Source: Oscillatoria sp. FACHB-1406 (lineage in GTDB: Bacteria > Cyanobacteriota > Cyanobacteriia > Cyanobacteriales > Spirulinaceae). From it: a stretch of DNA of 64,000 nucleotides. Under the pieces are notes generated by a model, which ran no database searches, was not told the DNA's origin, and saw only the letters and a list, made by a program, of their open reading frames with translations. Numbering within the stretch: the stretch's first letter is position 1; each line of letters starts with the position of its first letter. Shown here one piece after another: positions 16,686 to 25,290 of this stretch. Where the stretch lies: contig NZ_JACJSM010000008.1 of NCBI RefSeq assembly GCF_014698145.1, positions 116,969 through 180,968 of the forward strand, given 5' to 3'. The position numbers were made by a program, and so were the translations under genes.

Positions 16686-18245
16686 ATGAATCAACCGAAT
16701 CTTAAGGAAACAAGCGACAAAGAATTACCGCCTAGAGGAGTTCAAAAACTCCGCACCATGATTGAAGGTTTCGACGAAATCACGCATGGGGGGATGCCAA
16801 TCGGACGAACGACTTTAGCCAGCGGGACAGCGGGAACGGGAAAAACCCTACTCGCGATTCAGTTTCTCGTTCACGGAATCGAACATCTCGACGAATCCGG
16901 TATTTTTGTTACCTTTGAAGAAGCACCCATTGATATCATTATTAATGCCACCAGCTTCGGTTGGGACTTACAAAAACTGCTCGACGAAGGGAAGTTATTT
17001 ATCCTCGACGCTTCCCCCGATCCTGAAGGTCAAGAAGTTGTGGGAAATTTCGATCTCTCCGCTTTAATCGAGCGAATTCAATACGCCATTCGTAAGTATA
17101 AAGCCAAACGGATTTCGATCGATTCAATAACGGCAATTTTTCAGCAATACGAAGGCGCTTCTGTGGTTCGGCGCGAAATTTTTCGCCTTATTGCTCGTCT
17201 CAAGCAAATTGGCGTAACCTCGATCATGACAGCCGAACGGGTTGAAGAATACGGTCAAGTCGCGCGTTATGGTGTTGAAGAATTTGTATCGGATAATGTC
17301 ATTATCTTGCGTAACGTTTTAGAAGGCGAACGGCGGCGACGAACAATTGAAATATTGAAGTTGCGCGGCACGACCCATATGAAAGGAGAATATCCGTTTA
17401 CGATTACGAATGGTGGAATGAGTATTTTCCCATTAGGCGCGATGCGTCTGACGCAAAAATCCTCAAATACTCGCATTTCTTCGGGCGTTAAAACTCTCGA
17501 TGAAATGTGCGGAGGAGGGTTCTTTAAAGATTCGATTATTCTGGCGACGGGAGCAACCGGTTCGGGTAAAACTTTGTTGGTGAGTAAGTTTCTTGAGGAA
17601 GGTTGCAAACAAGGTGAAAAATCAATTTTATTTGCTTATGAAGAATCTCGCGCTCAACTTTCGCGTAATGCCAACTCCTGGGGCGTAAGCTTCGAGGAAA
17701 TGGAAGAAAAAGGGCTATTAAAACTGCTTTGTTCCTATCCCGAATCGGCGGGGCTAGAAGATCACTTACAGATCATTAAATCGGAAATCGCTCAATTTAA
17801 GCCTTCTCGGATTGCGATCGATTCGTTATCTGCGCTGGCACGCGGCGTGACGAATAATTCATTTCGGCAGTTTGTGATTGGCGTAACCGGCTATGCCAAG
17901 CAAGAAGAAATTACTGGATTTTTCACCAACACAACCGACCAATTTATGGGGTCGCACTCGATTACTGAATCGCATATTTCGACGATCACCGATACAATTA
18001 TTATGCTACAATATGTAGAAATTCGCGGTGAAATGTCGAGGGCGCTAAATGTCTTTAAAATGCGCGGTTCTTGGCACGATAAAGGAATTCGAGAATATCA
18101 AATTAGCTCGGAAGGACCGGATATTAAAGATTCGTTCCGCAACTACGAACGAATTATCAGCGGCTCGCCAACCCGTATTGCGATCGATGAGAAATCAGAA
18201 CTATCTCGCATTGCTCGGGGGGTAAGAGATAAGATTAATGAATGA
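16686..18245 (+). CDS. kaiC: Circadian clock protein KaiC
   Basis: 519 residues from ATG 16686, the same length as the Synechococcus elongatus protein; an upstream in-frame TTG at 16641 is rejected. There are two RecA-like domains: CI with Walker A GTAGTGKT and the EE pair in FVTFEEAP, and CII with Walker A GATGSGKT and the glutamates in FAYEESRAQL. The CII phosphosites appear in SHISTITD as Ser432/Thr433 by this numbering. The A-loop and KaiA-binding tail (DIKDSFRNYERIISGSPTRI, DEKSELSRIARGVRDK) are present. It is the central autokinase/ATPase of the clock. Confidence 0.98.
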   Translation: MNQPNLKETSDKELPPRGVQKLRTMIEGFDEITHGGMPIGRTTLASGTAGTGKTLLAIQFLVHGIEHLDESGIFVTFEEAPIDIIINATSFGWDLQKLLDEGKLFILDASPDPEGQEVVGNFDLSALIERIQYAIRKYKAKRISIDSITAIFQQYEGASVVRREIFRLIARLKQIGVTSIMTAERVEEYGQVARYGVEEFVSDNVIILRNVLEGERRRRTIEILKLRGTTHMKGEYPFTITNGGMSIFPLGAMRLTQKSSNTRISSGVKTLDEMCGGGFFKDSIILATGATGSGKTLLVSKFLEEGCKQGEKSILFAYEESRAQLSRNANSWGVSFEEMEEKGLLKLLCSYPESAGLEDHLQIIKSEIAQFKPSRIAIDSLSALARGVTNNSFRQFVIGVTGYAKQEEITGFFTNTTDQFMGSHSITESHISTITDTIIMLQYVEIRGEMSRALNVFKMRGSWHDKGIREYQISSEGPDIKDSFRNYERIISGSPTRIAIDEKSELSRIARGVRDKINE

Positions 18246-18273
18246 GGGATGGGGGAATGAGGAATTGTGAGTG

Positions 18274-18894
18274 ATGAAAGGTGAATTGAGCGACGAACGG
18301 CGGCAGGAGGTGATTGCTTGGTTGCGCGATCGCGTTCCGGAAGCAAGAGTGCGCCATATTCTCGGAGTCGAGCAGTTAGCGGGAGAGTTGGCGCAACATC
18401 ACGGACTCGATGTAGAGCGGGCAAAAATAGCGGGTTTGATGCACGATTTAGCCAAGTATTTTCCGCCCCGAGAGTTGCTCGCTCGGGCAGAAACAGCGGG
18501 GATTGAAATCGATTCGGTTTGCCTTGCGAATCCCCACTTGCTTCATGCTGATGCGAGCGCAATGGTCGCCAGAGAACAGTTCGGGATTGAAGATCGAGCA
18601 ATTTTAGAGGCGATCGCCAATCATACGCTCGGCAGACCGGAAATGAGTCCCTTAAGTTGTATTATATTTGTAGCAGATGCGGCGGAGCCGAGTCGCGGCA
18701 CGTCCTCAGCACTCGAAATCCTGCGCCGCGTCAGTTGGGAGAACCTCTATGAAAGCGTCGGGCGTGCCAGCGATTGTTCGCTGCAACATTTGCTCGAACG
18801 GCGGTATTTAATTCATCCGCGCACGATTTTAACTCGGAACTGGGCAATAGCGCGATCGCAAGCAGTCCGAAAGTTAAGAAAAAAAACAGATTAG
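18274..18894 (+). CDS. yqeK: HD-domain hydrolase, YqeK-like
   Basis: 206 residues with the HD-superfamily ligands VRHILGVEQLAGELA, GLMHDLAKYF (HD pair) and IANHTLGRPEMSPLSCIIFV, ADAAEPSR. This matches the YqeK family, which hydrolyses diadenosine tetraphosphate symmetrically. It is followed by rsfS, a pairing common in bacteria. An in-frame GTG sits one codon upstream (18271) in GTGATG, so either may be used. A short GAATGAGG-type repeat separates it from kaiC. Confidence 0.88.
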   Translation: MKGELSDERRQEVIAWLRDRVPEARVRHILGVEQLAGELAQHHGLDVERAKIAGLMHDLAKYFPPRELLARAETAGIEIDSVCLANPHLLHADASAMVAREQFGIEDRAILEAIANHTLGRPEMSPLSCIIFVADAAEPSRGTSSALEILRRVSWENLYESVGRASDCSLQHLLERRYLIHPRTILTRNWAIARSQAVRKLRKKTD

Positions 18895-19049
18895 CCGCGC
18901 TTGCGCTTTGCCTTCGTTAGGATTGAGGTTTACGCGACTGTTATAAGTTCCCCCTTCCACTCCCCGGAGAAACGAACAGATTCAATCTCCAGGATCGAAA
19001 GCAATCTCATTAAGTCGAGCATCGCCCCTATCGAAAATTAAGAAACTGC

Positions 19050-19481
19050 ATGAACGAACGATACGATTTAGAGCGTCGATCCTCAGTCGCCCATCAAGAC
19101 CGGGCGCAAGACGCAGACGCATCTCTCCAACTCGCTTGGACAATCGTGCAAGCCGCTGACGATCGCAAAGCTGCCGATCTGGTCTTGCTGAAAGTCACCA
19201 ACGTCTGTTACATGACGGATTATTTCGCGATCGCGACTGGGTATTCTAAAACCCAAGTTCGCGCCATTGCCGACGCGATCGAAGAAAAAGTCGAACAGCA
19301 ATACCACAAAAAGCCGCTGCGCATTGAAGGAAAAGCGGAAGGTACGTGGATACTCATCGACTACGGCGACGCGATCGCGCATATCATGTTGCCAACAGAG
19401 CGCGAATTCTATAACCTCGAAGCCTTCTGGGGACACGCAGAACGCCTCGAATTGCCCCTGCGCCTGCTAAAAGAAGAATAA
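19050..19481 (+). CDS. rsfS: Ribosome silencing factor
   Basis: 143 residues with the RsfS/Iojap core: DRKAADLVLLKVTNVCYMTD, YFAIATGYSKTQVRAIADAI, EGKAEGTWILIDYGDAIAHI and FYNLEAFWGHAE. RsfS binds ribosomal protein L14 and blocks 50S-30S joining in starved cells. About 25 additional N-terminal residues precede the domain. The stop codon abuts the ATG of the next gene (TAAATG), so the two are probably translated from one message. Confidence 0.95.
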   Translation: MNERYDLERRSSVAHQDRAQDADASLQLAWTIVQAADDRKAADLVLLKVTNVCYMTDYFAIATGYSKTQVRAIADAIEEKVEQQYHKKPLRIEGKAEGTWILIDYGDAIAHIMLPTEREFYNLEAFWGHAERLELPLRLLKEE

Positions 19482-19985
19482 ATGACCCACAAACTTCCCT
19501 TGTCGGTTTGCCCCGTTCCCAGCGACCAGCAACCCGTCAACGAATACGAACAACTGCGGGAATCTTCCCTATTTCGCTGGACGACCTTAGACGGTTTTGC
19601 CTACGCGCGCAAATTGTTCTGGGTTTGGCTTTGGGGATGGATTGTTACCGGGCCAATTGCGGCGGCGAGTTTCGCTCCCGCTCGCTTCCCCTTGCAGTTT
19701 GCCCTCTGTGCTAGCGGCGGGGCGCTGATTTTAGTCGTATTGCTGTTAGTGCGATTTTACCTGGGCTGGTCTTACGTGCGCGATCGCCTCAGCCAAGATA
19801 CAATCTTCTACGAAGAGTCCGGCTGGTACGATGGGCAAACTTGGCAGAAACCACCGGAAATGGTGGCTCGCGATCGCCTCATCGTCACCTACCAAATTCA
19901 ACCCATCCTCGATCGCCTCAAGCAAAGCCTGGGCGCGATTGCTCTGGCTTTAGGGATCGGCAGCTTAGCTTGGTTGGCCCTCTAA
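19482..19985 (+). CDS. CGLD27-family membrane protein
   Basis: 167 residues. The N-terminus carries CPVPSDQQPVNEYEQLRESSLFRW, then two hydrophobic segments (about 48-65 and 72-92), then the conserved YEESGWYDGQTWQKPPEMVARDRLIVTYQ and a C-terminal hydrophobic helix. This is the CGLD27 family, conserved in cyanobacteria and photosynthetic eukaryotes. It starts directly at the rsfS stop. The molecular function is not established; a role in photosynthetic or redox physiology is assumed from distribution. Confidence 0.85.
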   Translation: MTHKLPLSVCPVPSDQQPVNEYEQLRESSLFRWTTLDGFAYARKLFWVWLWGWIVTGPIAAASFAPARFPLQFALCASGGALILVVLLLVRFYLGWSYVRDRLSQDTIFYEESGWYDGQTWQKPPEMVARDRLIVTYQIQPILDRLKQSLGAIALALGIGSLAWLAL

Positions 19986-20028
19986 GCTTAAAATCAACAT
20001 TAACCCAAACCCACAATCTGAAATCGTA

Positions 20029-20982
20029 ATGACGAGGGGAAAACGCACGCACGCACCCGATCTAGAAATTCGCCTACTCCGCGAAGGCATTACCGAATCA
20101 ACCCATTATGTGACTGCTGTCGTTTGCGATAGCCGAGGTCGCCAGCTTTCTGCGGCTGGCAACGCCCAAAACTCCACCTTTATCCGCTCCTCCCTCAAAC
20201 CCTTTCAAGCCCTCGCCGTTACCAGTACCGGCACTCTCGAACGCTTCGGTCTTAACGACAAAGACCTCGCCATTATTTGCAGTTCTCACCACGGCACCAT
20301 CGAACAAGCGCGCCAAGTCTTTCGCATCCTCTGGCGCTGCGATATCGAGCCGAGCGCCTTGCAATGCCCAATTCCGGGAGAAGGCAAAACCCGCTTGCAA
20401 CACAACTGCTCCGGCAAACACGCCGGAATGCTTGCCGTTTGCCGCCAGCGGGGGTGGCCCCTCGAAACTTACCTGCGACGCTCTCACCCCGTTCAACAAC
20501 TGATTGTTAGTAAAGTTGGAGAACTGTTAGGGATGCCGGGAGATGAATTCATTCGCGCTCGGGATGACTGCGGCGCTCCCACTTATGCCATGCGTTTGGA
20601 GCAAATGGCGACGCTTTACGCCCGCCTCGCTTCGGGGAACAATCTCGATTTAGAGCGCATCGTCCGCGCGATGGTTTACAATCCGGTTTCCGTCGCTGGC
20701 GAAGGCGGCTTCGATACCGAATTGATGCAGTTGAGCGGAGGCGAATTGGTCAGCAAATCCGGCGCAGAAGGGATTCAATGTATCGGTCGCATCGGCGAAG
20801 GGATGGGATTGGCGATTAAAGTCTTGGATGGGGCAAAACGCGCTAAGTACGCGGCGGCGATTCAAATTCTCCGACAACTCGGTTGGTTAGATCCCTCTAA
20901 GGCAGAAGCACTCGCCGAAAAGTTTATGAATCAGGGGGAATGCAAGCGTTTGGAAGCGGTTGGCGAACTGCCTTTTTTATGA
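20029..20982 (+). CDS. Asparaginase (L-asparaginase II family)
   Basis: 317 residues with the motifs of the Rhizobium-type asparaginase II family: FIRSSLKPFQALAV, IICSSHHG, LQHNCSGKHAGMLAVC and LVSKSGAEGIQCIG. It should hydrolyse L-asparagine to aspartate and ammonia in the cytoplasm. It lies 43 bp after the CGLD27 gene in the same direction, and the set rsfS-CGLD27-asparaginase is probably one operon. Length is normal for the family. Confidence 0.88.
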   Translation: MTRGKRTHAPDLEIRLLREGITESTHYVTAVVCDSRGRQLSAAGNAQNSTFIRSSLKPFQALAVTSTGTLERFGLNDKDLAIICSSHHGTIEQARQVFRILWRCDIEPSALQCPIPGEGKTRLQHNCSGKHAGMLAVCRQRGWPLETYLRRSHPVQQLIVSKVGELLGMPGDEFIRARDDCGAPTYAMRLEQMATLYARLASGNNLDLERIVRAMVYNPVSVAGEGGFDTELMQLSGGELVSKSGAEGIQCIGRIGEGMGLAIKVLDGAKRAKYAAAIQILRQLGWLDPSKAEALAEKFMNQGECKRLEAVGELPFL

Positions 20983-20994
20983 ACGGGCGGTTCC

Positions 20995-21447
20995 TCACTC
21001 GCTATTTTTGAGGATTTCTCGGGCAACTTTTTCCGCTACCGGCATTACGGACAAACGATTGCCGGGGCGGACTAAAAGAAGTTCTGTTGCCTCGAATTGG
21101 GCTTTTAAACGCGACAGGGATAAAGGCTGAGAAAATATCTTGACAAATTCGACCTCAACTGCATTCCAACGCGGCGCTTCGGGGGTAGCTTTAGGGTCAA
21201 AATAGGCGCTATTGGGGTCAAATTGGGTAGGATCGGCAAAATTGCTGCGAATGACGCGCGCGAGTCCGACAATTGCGGGGGTTGTAATGTTGGAATGGTA
21301 GAAAAAGACGCGATCGCCCGGTTGCATTTGCCGCAAAAAATTACGGGCTTGATAGTTGCGAACGCCATCCCAAACGGTTGTCCCGTCGCGTTCCAGGTCG
21401 TGGATACTGTAAGTTTGGGGTTCGGATTTGAGCAGCCAGTCAGTCAA
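20995..21447 (-). CDS. EVE domain protein with TTG start
   Basis: 150 residues forming one EVE (PUA-like) domain: WLLKSEPQTYSIHDLERDG, VWDGVRNYQARNFLRQMQPG, VFFYHSN and PAIVGLARV. EVE domains bind modified bases in DNA or RNA. The start is TTG at 21447; there is no in-frame ATG before it and WLLKSEP is the family's usual opening. The base immediately upstream is already part of an AAAATTA tandem array, so no Shine-Dalgarno exists. It converges on the asparaginase gene with a 12-bp gap. Confidence 0.9.
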   Translation of the reverse strand: MTDWLLKSEPQTYSIHDLERDGTTVWDGVRNYQARNFLRQMQPGDRVFFYHSNITTPAIVGLARVIRSNFADPTQFDPNSAYFDPKATPEAPRWNAVEVEFVKIFSQPLSLSRLKAQFEATELLLVRPGNRLSVMPVAEKVAREILKNSE

Positions 21448-21486
21448 AATTAAAAATTAAAAATTAAAAATTAAAAATTAAAAATT
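21446..21486. repeat. AAAATTA heptanucleotide array
   Basis: Five perfect or near-perfect AAAATTA units in tandem, butting against the TTG start codon of the EVE gene. On the other side an AATAATGAATAATC stretch forms the stop region of the next minus-strand gene. Confidence 0.8.
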
Positions 21487-21495
21487 TTCTATTGA

Positions 21496-21807
21496 TTATT
21501 CATTATTGATAATCTCCGCTTCATCTTGAAGCTTTGTGTCGTTCGGAATGTCTGGATAGCGAGAATCTTGGCGAACGCGCAGAATGGCTTCGCGATCGGT
21601 TCGTTTGCTCTCCGTCAAGCGTTGAACTTCTTGCTCGAAGCGAGCGATCCCCTGTTGAAAAAAGTTGGGAGAAGAATTTTCAATCAGCGATCGCTCGATT
21701 TCTGGGGGGAGAAACGTTTCCGGGCGACCTTGCGCCCAAGCGGGGCGACTCACTCCCAGCCCTATCATCAAGAGAGTGCAAATCCCGAACCTTGTCGAAA
21801 AATTCAT
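21496..21807 (-). CDS. Small secreted protein, unknown function
   Basis: 103 residues. Residues 1-25 form a signal peptide (FGICTLLMIGLGVSRPAWA, then Q after a likely AWA cleavage site). The mature part is charged and helical (QQGIARFEQEVQRLTESKRT). No family was recognised. The last residues (INNE) and the stop are encoded by an AATAATGAATAA-type repeat, so the natural C-terminus may have been altered. It may share a transcript with the downstream EVE gene. Confidence 0.6.
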   Translation of the reverse strand: MNFSTRFGICTLLMIGLGVSRPAWAQGRPETFLPPEIERSLIENSSPNFFQQGIARFEQEVQRLTESKRTDREAILRVRQDSRYPDIPNDTKLQDEAEIINNE

Positions 21808-21864
21808 GGCTTGCCTGCATCCAATCGAAAAACTCTACTGGTTTTCAAGGATAGCAGGATTAGT

Positions 21865-21935
21865 AATTCGTAATTCGTAATTCAGCCCTCAGCCCTACAT
21901 AATTCATCACTCATAATTCATAATTCATAATTCCG
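21865..21935. repeat. AATTCGT / AATTCAT heptanucleotide array
   Basis: Three AATTCGT units, a short spacer with CAGCCCT repeated twice, then AATTCAT-type units up to 21932. It occupies the gap between two divergent genes, upstream of both. Confidence 0.75.
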
Positions 21936-22009
21936 CTCCGAGACTGAGTTGAGGTATTGGGTCGCGAATCCGGTAAAGTGTATAAGGTAAGCCGTCGCCA
22001 TCATTGGGT

Positions 22010-22882
22010 ATGGGAAAGACCATTTGGGAACTCGATTTTTACTCGCGTCCGATCTTCGACGAAAACCAAAAAAAAATGTGGGAGGTCTTAATTTGCGAAA
22101 GTCCACTCGATGTGACGCGATCGCCAGATTCCCTATTTCGCTATGCCGAATATGTTGATAGTGCTGAGGTGAACTCGCTCCGCCTGCGTCAAGCGCTAGA
22201 AAATGCGATCGCGCAAGCACCCGCGCCGCCCAATAAAATCCGCTTCTTTCGCCGCCAGATGAATAACATGATTCTCAAAGCGTGCGAAGATGCCGATATT
22301 CCGGCCGCCCCCAGCCGTCGGACTTATGTCCTCGATCGCTGGCTAGAAGACAGATTGGCAAATTTTTACCCCCAACAACCGGGATACGATCCCGCTGCCG
22401 CCCGAGCGGCTAACGTTCAATTTCCTGCTTCTACCGTCATTCCCCTTCCCGAGACGGTTAAAGGCGACAAAACCGATAAATGGAGTTTCGTCAGCTTAGA
22501 AGCCGCCGCTTTTGAAGACATGAGCGAGTGGGACATTGCTTTTGGCGAAGCCTTTCCTGTCGAAATGATGGACGTTGCGCCGGACGCTCGCATCCCCGGA
22601 TTCATTGTTTACTCGCCTCGGGCGATGCCAATGGCTGCCTGGATGTCCGATTTAGAAATGTCGTTCCTGCAATTTGAGGCGGGAAATCTGCCCAAACTTC
22701 GGCTGGAAACTGGCGCGAGCGACAGTTGGAGTTTAGCGAATCTAACAACGCCTCAAACCGTCGCGGAAGGAGAAGGATTTGAAATCGCAAAAGCCAAAGC
22801 CAACGGCATTCATTTTTTCGCTATCCAATCGAATCCCGCATCGGAATCCTTTGCCGGATTTTGGCTAATGAAGTCAAGTTAA
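22010..22882 (+). CDS. Tab2/Atab2-family RNA-binding protein
   Basis: About 290 residues from ATG 22010; a TTG two codons upstream is in frame. The sequence WELDFYSRPIFDENQKKMWE, the IRFFRRQMNNMI motif and the ending GIHFFAIQSNPASESFAGFWLM are characteristic of Tab2/ATAB2. In plants and algae this protein binds psaB RNA and promotes photosystem I translation. Cyanobacterial homologues are near universal, but their target is less well known. It stands alone, 36 bp before tldD in the same direction. Confidence 0.92.
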   Translation: MGKTIWELDFYSRPIFDENQKKMWEVLICESPLDVTRSPDSLFRYAEYVDSAEVNSLRLRQALENAIAQAPAPPNKIRFFRRQMNNMILKACEDADIPAAPSRRTYVLDRWLEDRLANFYPQQPGYDPAAARAANVQFPASTVIPLPETVKGDKTDKWSFVSLEAAAFEDMSEWDIAFGEAFPVEMMDVAPDARIPGFIVYSPRAMPMAAWMSDLEMSFLQFEAGNLPKLRLETGASDSWSLANLTTPQTVAEGEGFEIAKAKANGIHFFAIQSNPASESFAGFWLMKSS

Positions 22883-22918
22883 GCCATTCTTGGCGCTATA
22901 CGAGCGTTTTCGCGCGAG

Positions 22919-24280
22919 ATGAAAACGTTTGAATTCCAACATCCAACCTCCAAAACTCGGATGACCAAACATTATCCCGAACATCGGCAAGCAGAAGACC
23001 TCGCCGCACAACTGCTGGATTTAGCAGCTAGAGCGGGAGCAGAACGGGCTGAAGTTTACCACTCGCAAGCTCTCTCGCGTCCGGTGTTTTTTGAGGCTAA
23101 TCGGCTCAAACAACTCGAAATTTCTGAGTCGGAAGGAACGGCGCTGAGGATTTGGCGCTCTGGTTGTCCGGGGTTAGCGGTGGCTTACGGACAAGTAGAT
23201 TTGCAAGCGTTAGTGGAAAAAGCGATTGCGCTTTCTCACCTCACTACCCCCGAAACACCGGAAATGGTCGAAGGGGAAACCCACATTTTTCCCGATTTGG
23301 GCGAAGAAATGGCGGTGGAAGAGTTGGTTAAACTCGGACGCGATGCGATCGCTCATTTGCGGGAACGCTATCCAGAAGTCCTCTGCGGCGCGGAATTGGA
23401 GTGCGAGCGCGAAACCACGACGCTGATTAATTCTCGCGGCCTTTACTGCCAATATACCGATATTACCCTCAGTTGTTTTTTAGGCGCGGAATGGGTGCGG
23501 GGCGAAGATTTCCTCGGGATCTACGAATCTCAGGAAATTCGCGGTCAACTGAATTTAGTGCCGATGGTGCGATCGATGTTAACGCGCTTGGATTGGGCTG
23601 CCCGGAATACAAAATCGCTTTCCGGACGCATCCCCATCCTTTTTACTAACAACGCCGCGCCTTTACTCTGGGAAACTGTTTCCGAAGCCCTCAGCGGCAA
23701 ACTTATCGCTGAAGGCGCTTCGCCCTGGACGGAACGGCAAGATGAATCCGTCATTGCTGACTGTCTTACCCTGCGTCAGAAGCCGACAGAAGGCCCCTAT
23801 AGCTGTCCTTTTGATGACGAAGGAACCCTGACGCAATCTTTTGCCCTGATTGAGGGGGGCAAAATGAAACAAGCGTACTGCGATCGCGCGACGGGTCGTC
23901 TCCTCGGCATTCCCAGCACGGGTAACGGTTTTCGTCCCAGTTTGGGGCGCTATCCGACCCCCGAACTGATTAACCTCGCGATCGATCCCGGACGGGGCAG
24001 CCTTGAAAACTTAATTGCATCCATCGATCGAGGAATTTTAGTCGATCGCGTCCTTGGGGATGGGGCCGATATTTCTGGCGATTTCTCCGTCAATATCGAT
24101 CTCGGCTATCGTATCGAAAACGGCGCGATTGTCGGCAGGGTCAAAGATACAATGGTCGCCGGGAATGTCTATACTGCCCTCAAGCAAGTGATTGCCCTCG
24201 GAGGCGATGCCGTTTGGAATAGTGCTTGTTATACTCCTTCCATTCTCGTTAGCGGCTTATCTGTTGTGGGCGGAAGTTAA
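22919..24280 (+). CDS. TldD/PmbA-family metalloprotease-like protein
   Basis: 453 residues. The N-terminal domain (LAARAGAERAEVYHSQA) and C-terminal elements (YDRATGRLLGIPSTGNGFRP-like region, DGADISGDFSVNIDLGYRIE, GRVKDTMVAGNVYTALKQV) fit the TldD/PmbA family. Those proteins act as heterodimers to process peptides such as microcins and modulate CcdA-type antitoxins. The HExxxH zinc motif of TldD is absent here; this looks like the PmbA-type subunit. An internal ATG at 22961 is a possible alternative start. The stop is followed immediately by an AATAATG repeat. Confidence 0.85.
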   Translation: MKTFEFQHPTSKTRMTKHYPEHRQAEDLAAQLLDLAARAGAERAEVYHSQALSRPVFFEANRLKQLEISESEGTALRIWRSGCPGLAVAYGQVDLQALVEKAIALSHLTTPETPEMVEGETHIFPDLGEEMAVEELVKLGRDAIAHLRERYPEVLCGAELECERETTTLINSRGLYCQYTDITLSCFLGAEWVRGEDFLGIYESQEIRGQLNLVPMVRSMLTRLDWAARNTKSLSGRIPILFTNNAAPLLWETVSEALSGKLIAEGASPWTERQDESVIADCLTLRQKPTEGPYSCPFDDEGTLTQSFALIEGGKMKQAYCDRATGRLLGIPSTGNGFRPSLGRYPTPELINLAIDPGRGSLENLIASIDRGILVDRVLGDGADISGDFSVNIDLGYRIENGAIVGRVKDTMVAGNVYTALKQVIALGGDAVWNSACYTPSILVSGLSVVGGS

Positions 24281-24440
24281 ATAATGAATAATGAATGGTG
24301 AATAATGAATTATGAATTATGAATTATGAGTGATGAATGAGGAAAATTATGAAGGATGAGGGGTGAATTTTAATCGATTAAAAACGAGATTGGGAGAGAA
24401 GAATAAAAAAGACCGCTGTTAAAAACAGCAGTCTTTATAA
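24281..24440. terminator. AATTATG array followed by bidirectional terminator
   Basis: From 24283 a run of AATAATG/AATTATG units extends to about 24355. At 24408-24436 a hairpin pairs AAAGAC-C-GCTGTT with AACAGC-A-GTCTTT around AAA. A-rich and T-rich flanks on the two sides let it act for both the TldD gene (plus) and the convergent CBS-CP12 gene (minus). Confidence 0.75.
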
Positions 24441-24542
24441 ACACAAAACAGTTACTTTGTCAAGCTATTTTTCGATACTCTTAAAAATTAAGCGATTTCA
24501 TTGCCAATTGATACAGGACAATTGGCAATTATTCAGGACAGT

Positions 24543-25154
24543 CTAGGTATCGTAAACGCGAGCTTCTAAAGCGTCGGGGTTATCTTCACAGTATTCGTCA
24601 AAATAACTTTTATCCATCTTTTTTGCTCGGCGATGAGCCGCATCTGCTTGCATCTCTTCAACAATGTCCCAAGCCGCAGCACATTCGGGCGAAGTGGGGC
24701 CTTTTTCAGCACAAACCGCGCGAGCATTTTCTCGGGCTTGTTGGATATCGTTTTCAATAATCACTTCTTTCGGTTGCTCGACAAAATCTCCTTTACGGAG
24801 AATATCGGTGACAGAAATTACCCCTAAAAGCTTGTCTTGAATGACAGGAGCGCGGCGGATGCGAGTATTAGCAAATAAGCGCGCCACATATTCCACCTCG
24901 AGTTCTGGATTGACGGTGATGCAGGGCTTAGTCATGATTTCGTAGACTCGTACCGTCTTCGGATCGATTCCGTAAGCTGTTACTTTGTAGATAACATCGG
25001 TTTCAGTAACAATTCCGTAAGCATCCTGTTCGGTACGACGTTCGACAATTAGCGATCGCAAGCCGCGCTCTTTCATTAACTTAATGGCTTCCGTCACGAG
25101 CGCCGATCCGCGAATGGTGACGACATCGGTCGTCATAATATCCGAGGCTCTCAT
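24543..25154 (-). CDS. CBS-CP12 fusion protein
   Basis: 203 residues from ATG 25154 (MRASDIMTTDVVTI). Residues 1-125 hold two CBS motifs, which bind adenine nucleotides. Residues about 135-203 form a CP12 domain: NARAVCAEKGPTSPECAAAW, then EEMQADAAHRRAKK and YFDEYCEDNPDALEARVYDT. CP12 is the redox switch that ties up GAPDH and phosphoribulokinase in the dark. The N-terminal Cys pair (C-x8-9-C) is kept, but in the C-terminal pair only YCEDNP has a cysteine; the second position, usually in AAECR, reads ALEAR. The GAPDH-binding loop disulphide therefore cannot form as in canonical CP12. Confidence 0.93.
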   Translation of the reverse strand: MRASDIMTTDVVTIRGSALVTEAIKLMKERGLRSLIVERRTEQDAYGIVTETDVIYKVTAYGIDPKTVRVYEIMTKPCITVNPELEVEYVARLFANTRIRRAPVIQDKLLGVISVTDILRKGDFVEQPKEVIIENDIQQARENARAVCAEKGPTSPECAAAWDIVEEMQADAAHRRAKKMDKSYFDEYCEDNPDALEARVYDT

Positions 25155-25290
25155 ATAATAAAAGTTTTTACTGAACAATCTTTAAATATTGTTAAGGACA
25201 ACGGGACAAAACGCAACTGGTTAAACGGTTGCCTGCACTTATAATTTAAGAGTCTAAGATTATTGCTTTGGATTGTTCGGAGGGAATTGG

